From Polynucleobacter sp. MWH-UH25E (GTDB taxonomy: Bacteria > Pseudomonadota > Gammaproteobacteria > Burkholderiales > Burkholderiaceae): a stretch of DNA of 64,000 nt. The stretch spans positions 1,426,001-1,490,000 of the forward strand of contig NZ_CP061286.1 in the NCBI RefSeq assembly GCF_018687095.1, written 5' to 3'. Positions within the stretch are counted from its first letter, which is position 1. Each line of letters starts with the position of its first letter. The position numbers were made by a program, and so were the translations under genes. Below the pieces are notes generated by a model, which was given only the letters and a program-made list of their open reading frames with translations, did no database searches and had not been told where the DNA came from. Of this stretch, positions 47,248 to 56,274 are shown one piece after another.

Positions 47248-47771
47248 GCAATTTGCACGCAAGCTATTTGAAAGAAATGGGTATTACCGAATGGGTCACG
47301 AGAGAGCCAGGACCTTCTGTATCTCCAAGTCCTGCGATAAAGCCTACAGAAGATAATGTGATCTCACAGACTGCCGAATCATCAGTTCGCGCACATTGGT
47401 GGTTCTTTGGTGCTAAGCCTCAGGGTGAAGCACAATTCCTCTTTCAGAATATCATTCGAGTTTTGGGGCTATCTTCTCAAGAGTGGTCTTGGAAACTCCT
47501 TAGTGACGACTTATCCAAGTTCACAATGCCAGAGGATGGGGCGCCAGTGGTTGCGCTTGCATTCGGTAGCCCAGCGGTACAGAAAGCAACAGGTGAACGC
47601 GACCCCTTACCCCAGTTGCGTGAAACTATATTAGCCTTAAATACTGGAAATGATGATGAGATTCCAGTGCTAGCCTCCCAAGACCTTGCGCAAGTGGTTG
47701 GAAATCCAAAGGAGAAGGCTTTGCTATGGCAAGATTTGTTATTGGCTAAATCAGTTCTGCAAAATACTTAG
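47244..47771 (+). CDS. Uracil-DNA glycosylase family 4-like protein, degenerate
   Basis: In related genomes the gene behind rimI is a family 4 uracil-DNA glycosylase. This 175-residue protein keeps weak traces of that layout: YLKEMGITEWVTRE at the start, GAKPQGEAQFLFQNIIRVLGL where GEAPG...LL normally lies, and NPKEKALLWQDLLLAKSVL as the C-terminal helix. It contains no cysteine at all, so it cannot hold the [4Fe-4S] cluster of the family, and the GEAPG active-site loop is absent. It may be a decayed enzyme or a non-catalytic relative. The frame is intact and overlaps rimI by four bases. Confidence 0.6.
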   Translation: MSNLHASYLKEMGITEWVTREPGPSVSPSPAIKPTEDNVISQTAESSVRAHWWFFGAKPQGEAQFLFQNIIRVLGLSSQEWSWKLLSDDLSKFTMPEDGAPVVALAFGSPAVQKATGERDPLPQLRETILALNTGNDDEIPVLASQDLAQVVGNPKEKALLWQDLLLAKSVLQNT

Positions 47772-47801
47772 CGCCTCGTCAGCTATACAAAGAACTAATT
47801 C

Positions 47802-49121
47802 TTAGTGCTTATGTTCACCAATCAAATGCATTGAGTCGTATTCAGCCTGGTTGCGAGCATGGCGTTTAATTACGAGCCACATGATTCCGCTGACCGCAAG
47901 TCCGAAGCCAATAATGACAGCCTGAACAGGCACATCTAACCAGATCAGCAAAGAGTACATGGCAAGCATGGCTAGAACAGAAATATTTTCATTGAAATTT
48001 TGTACTGCGATTGAATGACCTGCAGACATGAGAACGTGGCCGCGATGTTGCAGTAAGGCGTTCATTGGTACTACGAAGTAACCCGCAAGCCAGCCAACTA
48101 AGATCAACAATGCATACGCAGGTAATAAATTCAGCGTGACCTGTAATTTGCCAATCGTCATAAGTGTGGTGTTAGGCAATAGATCAGAGTTATAAATCGC
48201 CATTACGCAGACTACTAAACCCATGGCAATGCCATAGGGCAAAACATTGAGAGAATTGCGCAACGGAACACGCCATGCAGCCCATACTGCGCCGCCGGCC
48301 ACACCTACGGCTGAGATGGCTTGCAAAATGGCACCTTGCGATAGATTCATGTGAAGAGCAACTTGAGCCCACTTAATAACAATAAATTGCAGTGTTGCAC
48401 CAGCACCCCAAAATAGGGTCGTCACAGCCAGGGAGATTTGTCCCAAGCGATCATCCCAAAGTGTTTTGAAGCAGATTGAAAAATCTTTGATGAGCGCAAT
48501 GGGGTTTGTCTTTTGAGATACATAGCGCGCGCCAGTATCCGGAATTTTGAGATTAATGAGTGCCGCAACCACATAAATCATCATGATGATGAGAATGGCC
48601 GATTCTGCGGGAGTATCGATGCCTGTATCAAAGCTAGGCATATCGAGCGCAAGTAAGCTTTGTGAGACTGTGCTGCTAATCAAAACGCCGCCCAATACCG
48701 TTCCCAAAATGATTGACCCAACAGTGAGCCCTTCAATCCAGCCATTTGCTGCTACGAGTTTTTCGGGCGGTAGGAGTTCAGTCAGAATTCCGTACTTTGC
48801 TGGGGAGTAGGCGGCAGCTCCCAAACCAACAACTGCATATGACAATAATGGGTGCCCGCCAAAAAGCATGGTGACGCAACCAAGAAATTTAATGGTATTG
48901 GTAATGAACATGACATTACCTTTTGGACGGGAATCGGCAAAGGCTCCTACAAATGCGGCAAGTAGGACATACGACAAGACGAAGAATAATTTGAGTAAAG
49001 GAGTCATCCAGGCCGGAGCGCTAAGCTGGGCCAGAAGGGCAATTGCTGCGATGAGCAGGGCGTTATCAGCAAGCGACGAAAAAAATTGCGCCGCCATAAT
49101 GATGTAAAAACTACGGTTCAT
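47802..49121 (-). CDS. lplT: Lysophospholipid transporter LplT
   Basis: LplT is a major facilitator that flips lysophospholipids to the inner leaflet for reacylation. The N-terminus MNRSFYIIMAAQFFSSLADNALLIAAIALL and the ELLPPEKLVAANGWIEGLTVGSIILGTVLGG block are typical, with twelve predicted helices in 439 residues. The acyltransferase partner Aas is not in the window. It is divergent from alr with 49 bases between. Confidence 0.92.
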   Translation of the reverse strand: MNRSFYIIMAAQFFSSLADNALLIAAIALLAQLSAPAWMTPLLKLFFVLSYVLLAAFVGAFADSRPKGNVMFITNTIKFLGCVTMLFGGHPLLSYAVVGLGAAAYSPAKYGILTELLPPEKLVAANGWIEGLTVGSIILGTVLGGVLISSTVSQSLLALDMPSFDTGIDTPAESAILIIMMIYVVAALINLKIPDTGARYVSQKTNPIALIKDFSICFKTLWDDRLGQISLAVTTLFWGAGATLQFIVIKWAQVALHMNLSQGAILQAISAVGVAGGAVWAAWRVPLRNSLNVLPYGIAMGLVVCVMAIYNSDLLPNTTLMTIGKLQVTLNLLPAYALLILVGWLAGYFVVPMNALLQHRGHVLMSAGHSIAVQNFNENISVLAMLAMYSLLIWLDVPVQAVIIGFGLAVSGIMWLVIKRHARNQAEYDSMHLIGEHKH

Positions 49122-49170
49122 TCGTACAATCTAGTCATTAATACAATTAAAACATGAAAGGAGGGGTAGA

Positions 49171-50295
49171 TTGGGTGCTTCAGCTAATGGCTTGATTAAT
49201 AGACCAATTTTGGCATCTATTGATACCCAGGCCTTTGCACATAATTTAAACCGAGTTCGTGAACTTGCTCCAGAGTCCAAGATTTGGGCTGTTATTAAGG
49301 CGCGTTCTTATGGTCACTCTTTTGAGGCCGCCCTAAGGGGTCTCGGTTCCACTGATGGTTTTGCGCTTTTGGATATTCAGGATGCCGTTTGGCTCAGAGA
49401 TCACGAATGGCAGGGACGTATTTTGCTTCTGGAAGGACTTTTCCATGAGAACGAACTAGATCTTGCGCAAGAGTTGCATTGTGATCTTGTGGTTCATTGC
49501 GATGCGCAAGTAGCCTGGTTAGAGCGATACGCCGATAAAGTCCACAAGCCCATCAATGTTTTTTTGAAAATGAATACGGGTATGAATCGATTGGGATTTA
49601 AACCCAATGAGTACAGAACAGTATTTCACCGACTGCATGCCCTGGGCTACCGTATGCATCACATGACCCATTTTGCTAACGCCGATCAGGTCAATCAAGA
49701 GCCAACAGTTGGCAGTCAACTCGAATTATTTAATCAAACTACACAAGGCCTTGAGGGTTCAACTTCTTTGGCAAATTCCGCTGCGATCTTGTGGCACCGC
49801 AATGCATTAGGTGACTGGGTTCGCCCAGGGATTATGCTTTATGGCGCCTCCCCAACGGGTTTGTACGCGGATATTGAGCATGCTCATCTGAAGCCAGTAA
49901 TGCAGCTGCGCAGTGAAATTATTGATATTCAAGATCTGCGCAAGGGAGATCGCATTGGTTATGGCGGACGTTTCTGTGCTCCCAAAGATATGCGTATCGG
50001 GATTATTGCCTGCGGCTATGCCGACGGTTATCCACGACATGCAAAAGACGGCACACCTGTATGGGTAGGAAATTCGGCTGAGTCTAGCGACGGTGTGATT
50101 TGCCCACTCGTTGGGCGTGTTTCCATGGATATGTTAACTATTGATTTGCGAAATGCGCCTCACGCCAAAATTGGCAGCGTAATTGAGTTATGGGGAAGCA
50201 AGGTTCCGGTAGACGAAGTTGCACGGATGAGTGACACTATCGGCTACGAATTACTTTGCGCTGTGGCGCCTAGAGTTCCGGTCTCAATTAAATAG
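49171..50295 (+). CDS. alr: Alanine racemase
   Basis: Alr interconverts L- and D-alanine for peptidoglycan. The PLP-binding Lys43 lies in WAVIKARSYGHS, a variant of the usual KANAYGHG; the second-base Tyr is in RIGYGGRF, with GYADGYPRH after it. The frame starts with TTG at 49171 preceded by an excellent AAGGAGG six bases upstream; no ATG is available. A terminator hairpin follows. The changed motif keeps the lysine, so activity is expected. Confidence 0.94.
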   Translation: MGASANGLINRPILASIDTQAFAHNLNRVRELAPESKIWAVIKARSYGHSFEAALRGLGSTDGFALLDIQDAVWLRDHEWQGRILLLEGLFHENELDLAQELHCDLVVHCDAQVAWLERYADKVHKPINVFLKMNTGMNRLGFKPNEYRTVFHRLHALGYRMHHMTHFANADQVNQEPTVGSQLELFNQTTQGLEGSTSLANSAAILWHRNALGDWVRPGIMLYGASPTGLYADIEHAHLKPVMQLRSEIIDIQDLRKGDRIGYGGRFCAPKDMRIGIIACGYADGYPRHAKDGTPVWVGNSAESSDGVICPLVGRVSMDMLTIDLRNAPHAKIGSVIELWGSKVPVDEVARMSDTIGYELLCAVAPRVPVSIK

Positions 50296-50344
50296 CTAAT
50301 TAAATAAATGAAAGCATCCAATTTGCTGATTGGCATGCAGCAAT

Positions 50345-50373
50345 AAAAAATCCTCTTTAAAAGAGGATTTTTT
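50345..50373. terminator. Bidirectional terminator between alr and bamD
   Basis: AAAAAATCCTCTTT and AAAGAGGATTTTTT pair almost without a loop (one central A), giving T-runs on both strands. It serves the convergent alr and bamD transcripts. Confidence 0.9.
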
Positions 50374-50403
50374 ATTGACTCAGCAAAGATGAATTGCTTG
50401 GAT

Positions 50404-51276
50404 TTATTTATTCCAGATCTGCCACCAACGACGTTCTTTCTGAACTCGTTGACCAGTTTCCATCATCTGACTATCTGGGAAGTTCAGTTTAAAGACCCGC
50501 AATGTGTCATTACTTAGCTGGGTTAGGCCTAGCTTTTCATAAGACTTCGTCAGGATGTAAAGAGCCTCTTCGACCGCGGGGGCTCGGTCATAATCTTTAA
50601 TCACTAGCTGAGCTCTATTGGCTGCTGCTAGATAAGCACCGCGCTGGTAGTAGAAGCGAGCCACGATGACATCTGCTTCAGCCAGCGAGTTCACGATATA
50701 ACGCATGCGATCTAAGGAGTCGGGGGCGTATTTACTGTTAGGGAAGCGCTCAACTACGGTTTTGAATGATTCAAACGCTTCTTTGGCTGCTTTGGGATCG
50801 CGTTCGCTTAAATCTTGACCAGTAAACTTTCCAAGCCAACCTAAGTCATCATTAAAGGTAATTAAGCCTTTGAGGTAATAGGCGTAATCTAAGGTTGGAC
50901 TGCCTTGATGTAATTTAATAAAGCGATCAATTGCAACCAGAGCTTGTGTTTGTTCTTGAGCCTTCCAATAGCAGTAAGCTGCATTAATTTGCGCTTGCTG
51001 AGAATATGGGCCAAATGGGAAGCGAGCTTCAAGCTTGTCAAAGTATTTACCGCACTTAGCAAAATCGCCATCATTAAGCTTATCAGTTGCCTCCGAGTAC
51101 AGCTTGGACTCGGACCAAATATCTGTATCGTCCTTTTGGCCGTCACTACCAGCGCAGCCTCCAAGAAGGAAAAGAGCACAAATAAAGGTTATTAGTAGGG
51201 CAAAAGATCCAGCAAGCCTTAAACTGGCGTCTGATATTGCTCCGGACATAACTGAAAGGCTCTTTAAGCGTGGCAT
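50404..51276 (-). CDS. bamD: Outer membrane protein assembly factor BamD
   Basis: BamD is the essential lipoprotein of the beta-barrel assembly machine. The lipobox LLGGC has its Cys at residue 41 of the longest frame, followed by TPR-like repeats (LNDGDFAKCGKYFDKLEARFP, YSQQAQINAAYCYWK). Length and sequence match BamD/ComL. The start is uncertain: ATG at 51276 would overlap the divergent rluD start, and ATG at 51249 gives a more usual leader. Neither has a strong Shine-Dalgarno. Confidence 0.93.
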   Translation of the reverse strand: MPRLKSLSVMSGAISDASLRLAGSFALLITFICALFLLGGCAGSDGQKDDTDIWSESKLYSEATDKLNDGDFAKCGKYFDKLEARFPFGPYSQQAQINAAYCYWKAQEQTQALVAIDRFIKLHQGSPTLDYAYYLKGLITFNDDLGWLGKFTGQDLSERDPKAAKEAFESFKTVVERFPNSKYAPDSLDRMRYIVNSLAEADVIVARFYYQRGAYLAAANRAQLVIKDYDRAPAVEEALYILTKSYEKLGLTQLSNDTLRVFKLNFPDSQMMETGQRVQKERRWWQIWNK

Positions 51277-52280
51277 TGCCGCAAACTCCTGATTCGAATC
51301 CTGTTGATTATATCGATGATGAGGATTTCATCTCCCTGGAAATGCCTATGGAGATGGCTGGTGAGCGTCTAGATAAGGCGTTGGCGGTATCTTTGCCAGA
51401 TTATTCCCGTAATCGCCTAAAAACATGGGTTGAGGCGGGCGCCGTTATGGTAGACGGAAAGGTAACTAAGGCTCGCTATTTATTGCGGGGCGGAGAAAGT
51501 ATTAAGGTATTTCCGCAGGAGATGCCAGAGCAACATGCCTTTAGCCCGCAAGACATTCCTCTTGATGTGGTTTATGAGGACGACTCTATCATTGTGATTA
51601 ATAAGCCGCCTGGTTTGGTGGTGCACCCTGCAGCTGGTAATTGGTCGGGGACATTGTTAAATGGTCTACTTTTTAAATACCCAGAATTAAAGTCTTTGCC
51701 GCGCGCAGGGATTGTCCATCGCCTTGATAAAGATACTTCTGGATTGATGGTGGTAGCTCGCACATCTCAGGCTCAGACCGCTCTAGTTCGTCAATTACAA
51801 GATCGAACAGTGGGGCGTCGATATTTAGCGTGGGTTTGGGGTGACGCCCCAGCTCAAGGTAAGGTGCTCGCATCGGTTGGGCGTGATCAGCGTGATCGCC
51901 TCAAGATGTCTGCGGGTAGCCCGCAAGGCAAGCCTGCAGCAACCGCATATCGTAGGCTTGTGAAGGGAAAGTTTAAGGACCATTCAGTTTCCTTGGTGGA
52001 GTGTCGTCTTGAAACTGGGCGCACACATCAAATTCGTGTGCACTTAGAGTCATTGGGATTTCCTTTATTGGGAGATCCTGTTTATCGTAAGAAAACACCT
52101 GGGGTAGCCCAGTCTTTGCCAATTGCCCGTCAAGCGCTGCATGCTTTTGCACTTAGTTTGCAACACCCCCAGACTCATGAGCTTGTGAGTTGGTTTAAAG
52201 CGCCCCCAGCTGATTTATTGGATTTATTGCCGAAACTTGGTATGTCCAATGAAGATCTGCCGCAAGTGCCAAATGAATAA
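51270..52280 (+). CDS. rluD: 23S rRNA pseudouridine synthase RluD
   Basis: RluD makes pseudouridines in helix 69 of 23S rRNA. An N-terminal S4 domain (GERLDKALAVSLPDYSRNRLKTWVEAGAVMVDG-type) precedes the catalytic domain with the active-site Asp in AGIVHRLDKDTSGLMVVA and the ETGRTHQIRVHL motif. The 336 residues from the GTG at 51270 are typical. Its 5' end may overlap bamD head to head. It is followed by yfiH with an eight-base overlap. Confidence 0.92.
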   Translation: MALPQTPDSNPVDYIDDEDFISLEMPMEMAGERLDKALAVSLPDYSRNRLKTWVEAGAVMVDGKVTKARYLLRGGESIKVFPQEMPEQHAFSPQDIPLDVVYEDDSIIVINKPPGLVVHPAAGNWSGTLLNGLLFKYPELKSLPRAGIVHRLDKDTSGLMVVARTSQAQTALVRQLQDRTVGRRYLAWVWGDAPAQGKVLASVGRDQRDRLKMSAGSPQGKPAATAYRRLVKGKFKDHSVSLVECRLETGRTHQIRVHLESLGFPLLGDPVYRKKTPGVAQSLPIARQALHAFALSLQHPQTHELVSWFKAPPADLLDLLPKLGMSNEDLPQVPNE

Positions 52281-53043
52281 CTCGGCAACTGCACTCAAGC
52301 TCGTAATTCCCGAATGGCCAGCACCGCCACAGGTAAAGTCAGCGGTTACCACTCGAGAGGGCGGCATTAGTCTGGGGCCATATCAATCTTTTAATTTAGG
52401 CGATCATGTAGGCGATGATCCAAAGTGTGTTCTTGCAAATAGAGCCTTGTTAGGTAAGTTCTTGCCAAATGAACCCATTTGGTTGAAGCAAGTTCATGGC
52501 CTGAAAGTAAGCACTCCTAATGCTCGACTTGATGAAGCAGATGCGATTGTGACCAATAAGCCTAATGAAGTTATAGCAATCATGACTGCAGACTGCTTAC
52601 CGGTTTTATTTACCAGTGAATCCGGTGATGTTATTGGGGCTGCGCATGCAGGGTGGCGTGGCTTGTGCAATGGCGTATTAGAAAACACCGTGAAAGAGAT
52701 GCAAGTGTTATCAGGAGCTAGCTCTGCAAGGAAGATACTAGCCTGGCTAGGGCCTGCCATAGGCCCCACGGCTTTTGAAGTTGGCACTGATGTGCTTGAG
52801 GCATATCAAGATGCCAAAATTCCGTTTCCTGATCAATCGTTTGTAGCTATACCGAGCAAACCTGGCAAATACTTTGCTAACTTATATTTATTAGCTCGCA
52901 GTCGCCTCGAGTCAGTTGGCCTTAATCAAATTTATGGGGGCGACTATTGCACCGTAAATCAAGAAGAGCAATTTTTTTCTTATCGTCGCGATGGGGTAAC
53001 TGGAAGATTTGCAAGTCTTATTTGGATTTCGCAATCTAAGTAG
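52273..53043 (+). CDS. yfiH: YfiH/LACC1 family protein (polyphenol oxidase family, purine nucleoside enzyme)
   Basis: The family was called laccase-like; later work shows purine nucleoside phosphorylase and adenosine deaminase activities. The metal ligands are visible: His in KQVHGL, Cys in TADCLPV and His in GAAHAGWRG. The end (GGDYCTVNQEEQFFSYRRDGVTGRFASLIWI-like) is also diagnostic. A start at 52237 overlaps rluD by 44 bases; the ATG at 52273 overlaps by eight (ATGAATAA) and gives the family N-terminus. In other bacteria it also follows rluD. Confidence 0.9.
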   Translation: MNNSATALKLVIPEWPAPPQVKSAVTTREGGISLGPYQSFNLGDHVGDDPKCVLANRALLGKFLPNEPIWLKQVHGLKVSTPNARLDEADAIVTNKPNEVIAIMTADCLPVLFTSESGDVIGAAHAGWRGLCNGVLENTVKEMQVLSGASSARKILAWLGPAIGPTAFEVGTDVLEAYQDAKIPFPDQSFVAIPSKPGKYFANLYLLARSRLESVGLNQIYGGDYCTVNQEEQFFSYRRDGVTGRFASLIWISQSK

Positions 53044-53187
53044 TCTACTGAGCAGTTAATTTGTTCTACAACCATTCAATCTTGTACTGAGGGTTATTAC
53101 TAGCTTAAGCCTATTTTTAGGGTTATTGCGTATAACTCTATTGCAGTTACGGGTGGAGAATGCTCTTAACTATCAGAAGAGAAGACT

Positions 53188-54813
53188 ATGTTTGCAGGTA
53201 TGAATACAGGTGCGACGCCATCTTTGGCACCGCACCATATGGCATTAATCCCCCAAGATCGTTTAGCAGAAATTCAAAAAGAATATTTTGCTGAATTAGC
53301 GCACATTGCCACCAATCCTGAGGCGATTGAAGTAAAGGATCGCCGCTTTGCTGGCAAAGCTTGGCATTCCTCTTGGAGCAAAGTGATTGCTGCTACTTAT
53401 CTTCTGAATTCAAAACATTTAATGTCTTTGGCTAAAGCAGTCGAGACTGATGAGAAAACACGCCAAAAGATTTTGTTCACTACAGAGCAAATGATTGATG
53501 CACTATCACCATCTAATTTCATTGCCACTAATCCAGAGGTGCTCGAAAACATCATTAGCACTCAAGGACAATCCATTCAAAAGGGTATCGTTAATTTGCT
53601 TGGTGATATGAAAAAGGGCAAGGTCTCTATTACGGATGAAAGTGCTTTTGAGGTTGGCAAGAATATCGCCACCACTGAGGGTTATGTTGTCTTTCGAAAT
53701 GAATTATTTGAGTTGATTCAATACAGCCCACTAACTGAGGCGGTATTTGAGCGTCCCTATTTAATGGTGCCGCCTTGTATCAATAAGTACTACATTCTCG
53801 ACCTTCAGCCTGATAACTCAGTAGTTCGTCATATGGTTGCTCAGGGCCACACGGTTTTCTTGGTATCCTGGAAGAACCCAGATGCTTCGATGGCAGAGGT
53901 GAGTTGGGATGATTACGTAGGCAAGGGCGTGATCAAAGCAATCGATGTTGTTCAGGACATCAGCGAATCAAAGCAAATTAATATCTTGGGCTTTTGCGTT
54001 GGTGGCACCTTAACAACTTCCGCTCTGGCTGTTTTGGCGGCTAAAGATCAGCATCCCGCAGCAAGCTTAACTTTGTTTACTACATTGTTAGACTTCACCA
54101 ATACCGGCATCTTGGACGTATTCATAGATGAGGCCATGGTTGAGTTACGTGAAAACACCATCGGTGGCAAAACAGGCAATTATGGCATGATGTCAGGCCT
54201 GGATTTAGGCAACACATTTTCCTTCCTGCGTCCTAATGATTTGGTTTGGAACTATGTTGTTGAGAATTATTTGAAGGGAAATTCTCCGCCTCCATTTGAT
54301 TTGCTCTATTGGAATGGCGACTCAACAAACCTACCGGGCAATATGTATTGCTGGTATTTGCGCCATACCTATCTACAAAATGATTTGATCAAGCCAGGCA
54401 AAGTCACTATTTGCGGTGAAAAAATTGACTTAGGCAAGATCAAATGCCCAGCATATTTATATGCATCACAGGAAGACCACATCGTGCCTTGGCAGTCTGC
54501 CTATGAGTCCACTCATATCCTTAAAGGTAAGAATCGCTTTGTTTTAGGGGCTTCAGGACATATTGCAGGGGTAATTAATCCTCCAGCGAAAAATAAGCGC
54601 TATTGGTTTGAAAACAAATCAATTGCTCCAACAGCGCATGAATGGTTAGAAGGGGCAAAACAAATTCCTGGTAGTTGGTGGCCCGATTACACGGAATGGC
54701 TTGAAAAGCATGCTGGTGAGCGTAAGCCTGCTAGCAATACCTATGGCAATGAAAAGCACAAAAAGAAGGAAGCTGCACCAGGCGTTTACGTCAAAGAAAA
54801 AATTTCTAAATAG
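53188..54813 (+). CDS. phaC: Class I polyhydroxyalkanoate synthase
   Basis: PhaC polymerises 3-hydroxyacyl-CoA, mainly 3-hydroxybutyryl-CoA, into granules. The lipase-like box GFCVGG has the catalytic Cys270; the later Asp and His are in ASQEDHIVPW and GASGHIAG. The N-terminal helical domain ends in a PLTEAVFERPYLMVPPCINKYYILDL block. At 541 residues it is a class I synthase, a little shorter at the N-terminus than Cupriavidus PhaC. The start ATG follows AGAGAAGA. Downstream are phaB, phaR, rimO and a thiolase. Confidence 0.96.
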   Translation: MFAGMNTGATPSLAPHHMALIPQDRLAEIQKEYFAELAHIATNPEAIEVKDRRFAGKAWHSSWSKVIAATYLLNSKHLMSLAKAVETDEKTRQKILFTTEQMIDALSPSNFIATNPEVLENIISTQGQSIQKGIVNLLGDMKKGKVSITDESAFEVGKNIATTEGYVVFRNELFELIQYSPLTEAVFERPYLMVPPCINKYYILDLQPDNSVVRHMVAQGHTVFLVSWKNPDASMAEVSWDDYVGKGVIKAIDVVQDISESKQINILGFCVGGTLTTSALAVLAAKDQHPAASLTLFTTLLDFTNTGILDVFIDEAMVELRENTIGGKTGNYGMMSGLDLGNTFSFLRPNDLVWNYVVENYLKGNSPPPFDLLYWNGDSTNLPGNMYCWYLRHTYLQNDLIKPGKVTICGEKIDLGKIKCPAYLYASQEDHIVPWQSAYESTHILKGKNRFVLGASGHIAGVINPPAKNKRYWFENKSIAPTAHEWLEGAKQIPGSWWPDYTEWLEKHAGERKPASNTYGNEKHKKKEAAPGVYVKEKISK

Positions 54814-54860
54814 AGAATTCAACAAACACATTTAACGAAGGTTTTTTAAAGGGGAAAGTG

Positions 54861-55601
54861 ATGTCTCAAAAAGTCGCATATGTAACTGGAGGTATGGGTG
54901 GTATCGGTACCGCTATCTGCCAACGTTTGGCTAAAGATGGTTTCAAGGTAATCGCAGGTTGCGGACCTAATTCACCACGTAAAGATCGCTGGCTTGGTGA
55001 GCAAAAGGCACTTGGGTTTGACTTCATCGCCTCTGAGGGTAACGTGTCTGACTGGGATAGCACGGTAGCTGCTTTCGATAAGGTAAAAGCTGAAGTGGGT
55101 CGCGTAGACGTATTGGTTAATAACGCTGGTATTACTCGTGACAGCGTATTTCGCAAGATGACCCCAGATGCATGGAAGGCTGTGATTGATACCAACCTTA
55201 ATTCCTTGTTTAACGTTACTAAGCAAGTGATCGATGGCATGGTTGATAACAACTGGGGCCGTATCATCAATATTTCATCTGTGAATGGTCAAAAAGGCCA
55301 ATTTGGTCAATGTAACTATTCCACTGCAAAAGCAGGTTTACATGGATTTACCATGGCCTTGGCTCAGGAGGTGGCAACTAAAGGGGTTACGGTTAATACA
55401 GTATCTCCTGGCTACATTGGCACTGATATGGTTAAAGCCATTCGTGAGGATGTTTTGGAAAAGATCGTTTCTGGCATTCCGGTGAAGCGTTTGGGTACTC
55501 CAGAGGAGATTGCCTCCATTTGCTGCTGGATCGCCTCGGACGATGGTGGCTATGCGACTGGTGCTGACTTCTCTCTGAACGGCGGTATCCATACGGGCTA
55601 A
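54861..55601 (+). CDS. phaB: Acetoacetyl-CoA reductase
   Basis: PhaB makes (R)-3-hydroxybutyryl-CoA with NADPH. It is a short-chain dehydrogenase: VTGGMGGIGTAI binds the cofactor, the NNAGITRD motif follows, and the catalytic Tyr-Lys pair is in YSTAKAG. The 246 residues are standard. A GTG at 54858 lies one codon upstream, but the ATG at 54861 is better spaced from AAGGGGA. It is 47 bases after phaC, and there is no phaA between them. Confidence 0.95.
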   Translation: MSQKVAYVTGGMGGIGTAICQRLAKDGFKVIAGCGPNSPRKDRWLGEQKALGFDFIASEGNVSDWDSTVAAFDKVKAEVGRVDVLVNNAGITRDSVFRKMTPDAWKAVIDTNLNSLFNVTKQVIDGMVDNNWGRIINISSVNGQKGQFGQCNYSTAKAGLHGFTMALAQEVATKGVTVNTVSPGYIGTDMVKAIREDVLEKIVSGIPVKRLGTPEEIASICCWIASDDGGYATGADFSLNGGIHTG

Positions 55602-55711
55602 TCGAGCCAATAAAGTGATGTTGGAGGAGCGCAACTCGGCTTGTTTACCTTTTGTTAAAAGTAAGGCTAAACTATGTCGATGTTGCGTTGCAGTAATCAG
55701 TAAGGAAAATA

Positions 55712-56272
55712 ATGGCTACCCGTTCCAAAAAAGCCGGTGAAGATCGGTTGATTAAGAAGTACCCCAACCGTCGTCTCTATGACACCCAAACAAGTACTTA
55801 TGTCACCTTAGCTGACATCAAGGGTTTGGTAATGACCAATGAAAGTTTTAAGGTTGTTGATGCCAAAACTGATGAAGATCTTACGCGCAACATTCTGTTG
55901 CAAATTATTTTGGAAGAAGAGGCTGGTGGCGCACCAGTATTTTCTACCCAAATGCTTTCTCAAATCATCCGTTTTTATGGAAATTCCATGCAGGGTCTGA
56001 TGGGGAATTATTTAGAGAAGACCATGCAGTCCTTTGTTGACATCCATAACAAATTAGGCGATCAGACAAAGGGCCTTGGTGCGGGCAGTACTCCAGAAGC
56101 TTGGGCGCAAATGCTCAATTTGCAAAATCCTCTAATGCAAAATCTCATGGGTAATTACATGGAGCAAAGCAAGGACTTGTTTGTCAAGATGCAGGAGCAA
56201 ATGCAGGGCTCGCAGAACATGTTTGGCAGCTTCCCATTTGCACAACAGCCTAATAAAACTGAAAAAGAATAG
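55712..56272 (+). CDS. phaR: Polyhydroxyalkanoate synthesis repressor PhaR
   Basis: PhaR binds PHA and DNA, repressing phasin and its own gene until granules form. The N-terminal PHB_acc_N domain has [25 protein letters not shown] and the following accumulation-regulator repeat ([26 protein letters not shown]). The C-terminus is Gln/Met-rich. At 186 residues it is complete, with a Shine-Dalgarno AAGGA before the ATG. A TTGC-containing stretch at 55683-55693 lies upstream. It ends two bases before rimO. Confidence 0.94.
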   Translation: MATRSKKAGEDRLIKKYPNRRLYDTQTSTYVTLADIKGLVMTNESFKVVDAKTDEDLTRNILLQIILEEEAGGAPVFSTQMLSQIIRFYGNSMQGLMGNYLEKTMQSFVDIHNKLGDQTKGLGAGSTPEAWAQMLNLQNPLMQNLMGNYMEQSKDLFVKMQEQMQGSQNMFGSFPFAQQPNKTEKE

Positions 56273-56274
56273 TT

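Noticed and set aside
54866..55270. A 134-codon open frame antisense to phaB
   Set aside because: It is fully inside phaB, with no start signal or similarity.
55681..55693. A second PhaR operator before phaR
   Set aside because: The stretch contains TTGC twice in direct orientation but not the TTGC-N6-GCAA palindrome seen before the phasin gene, so I do not call it.
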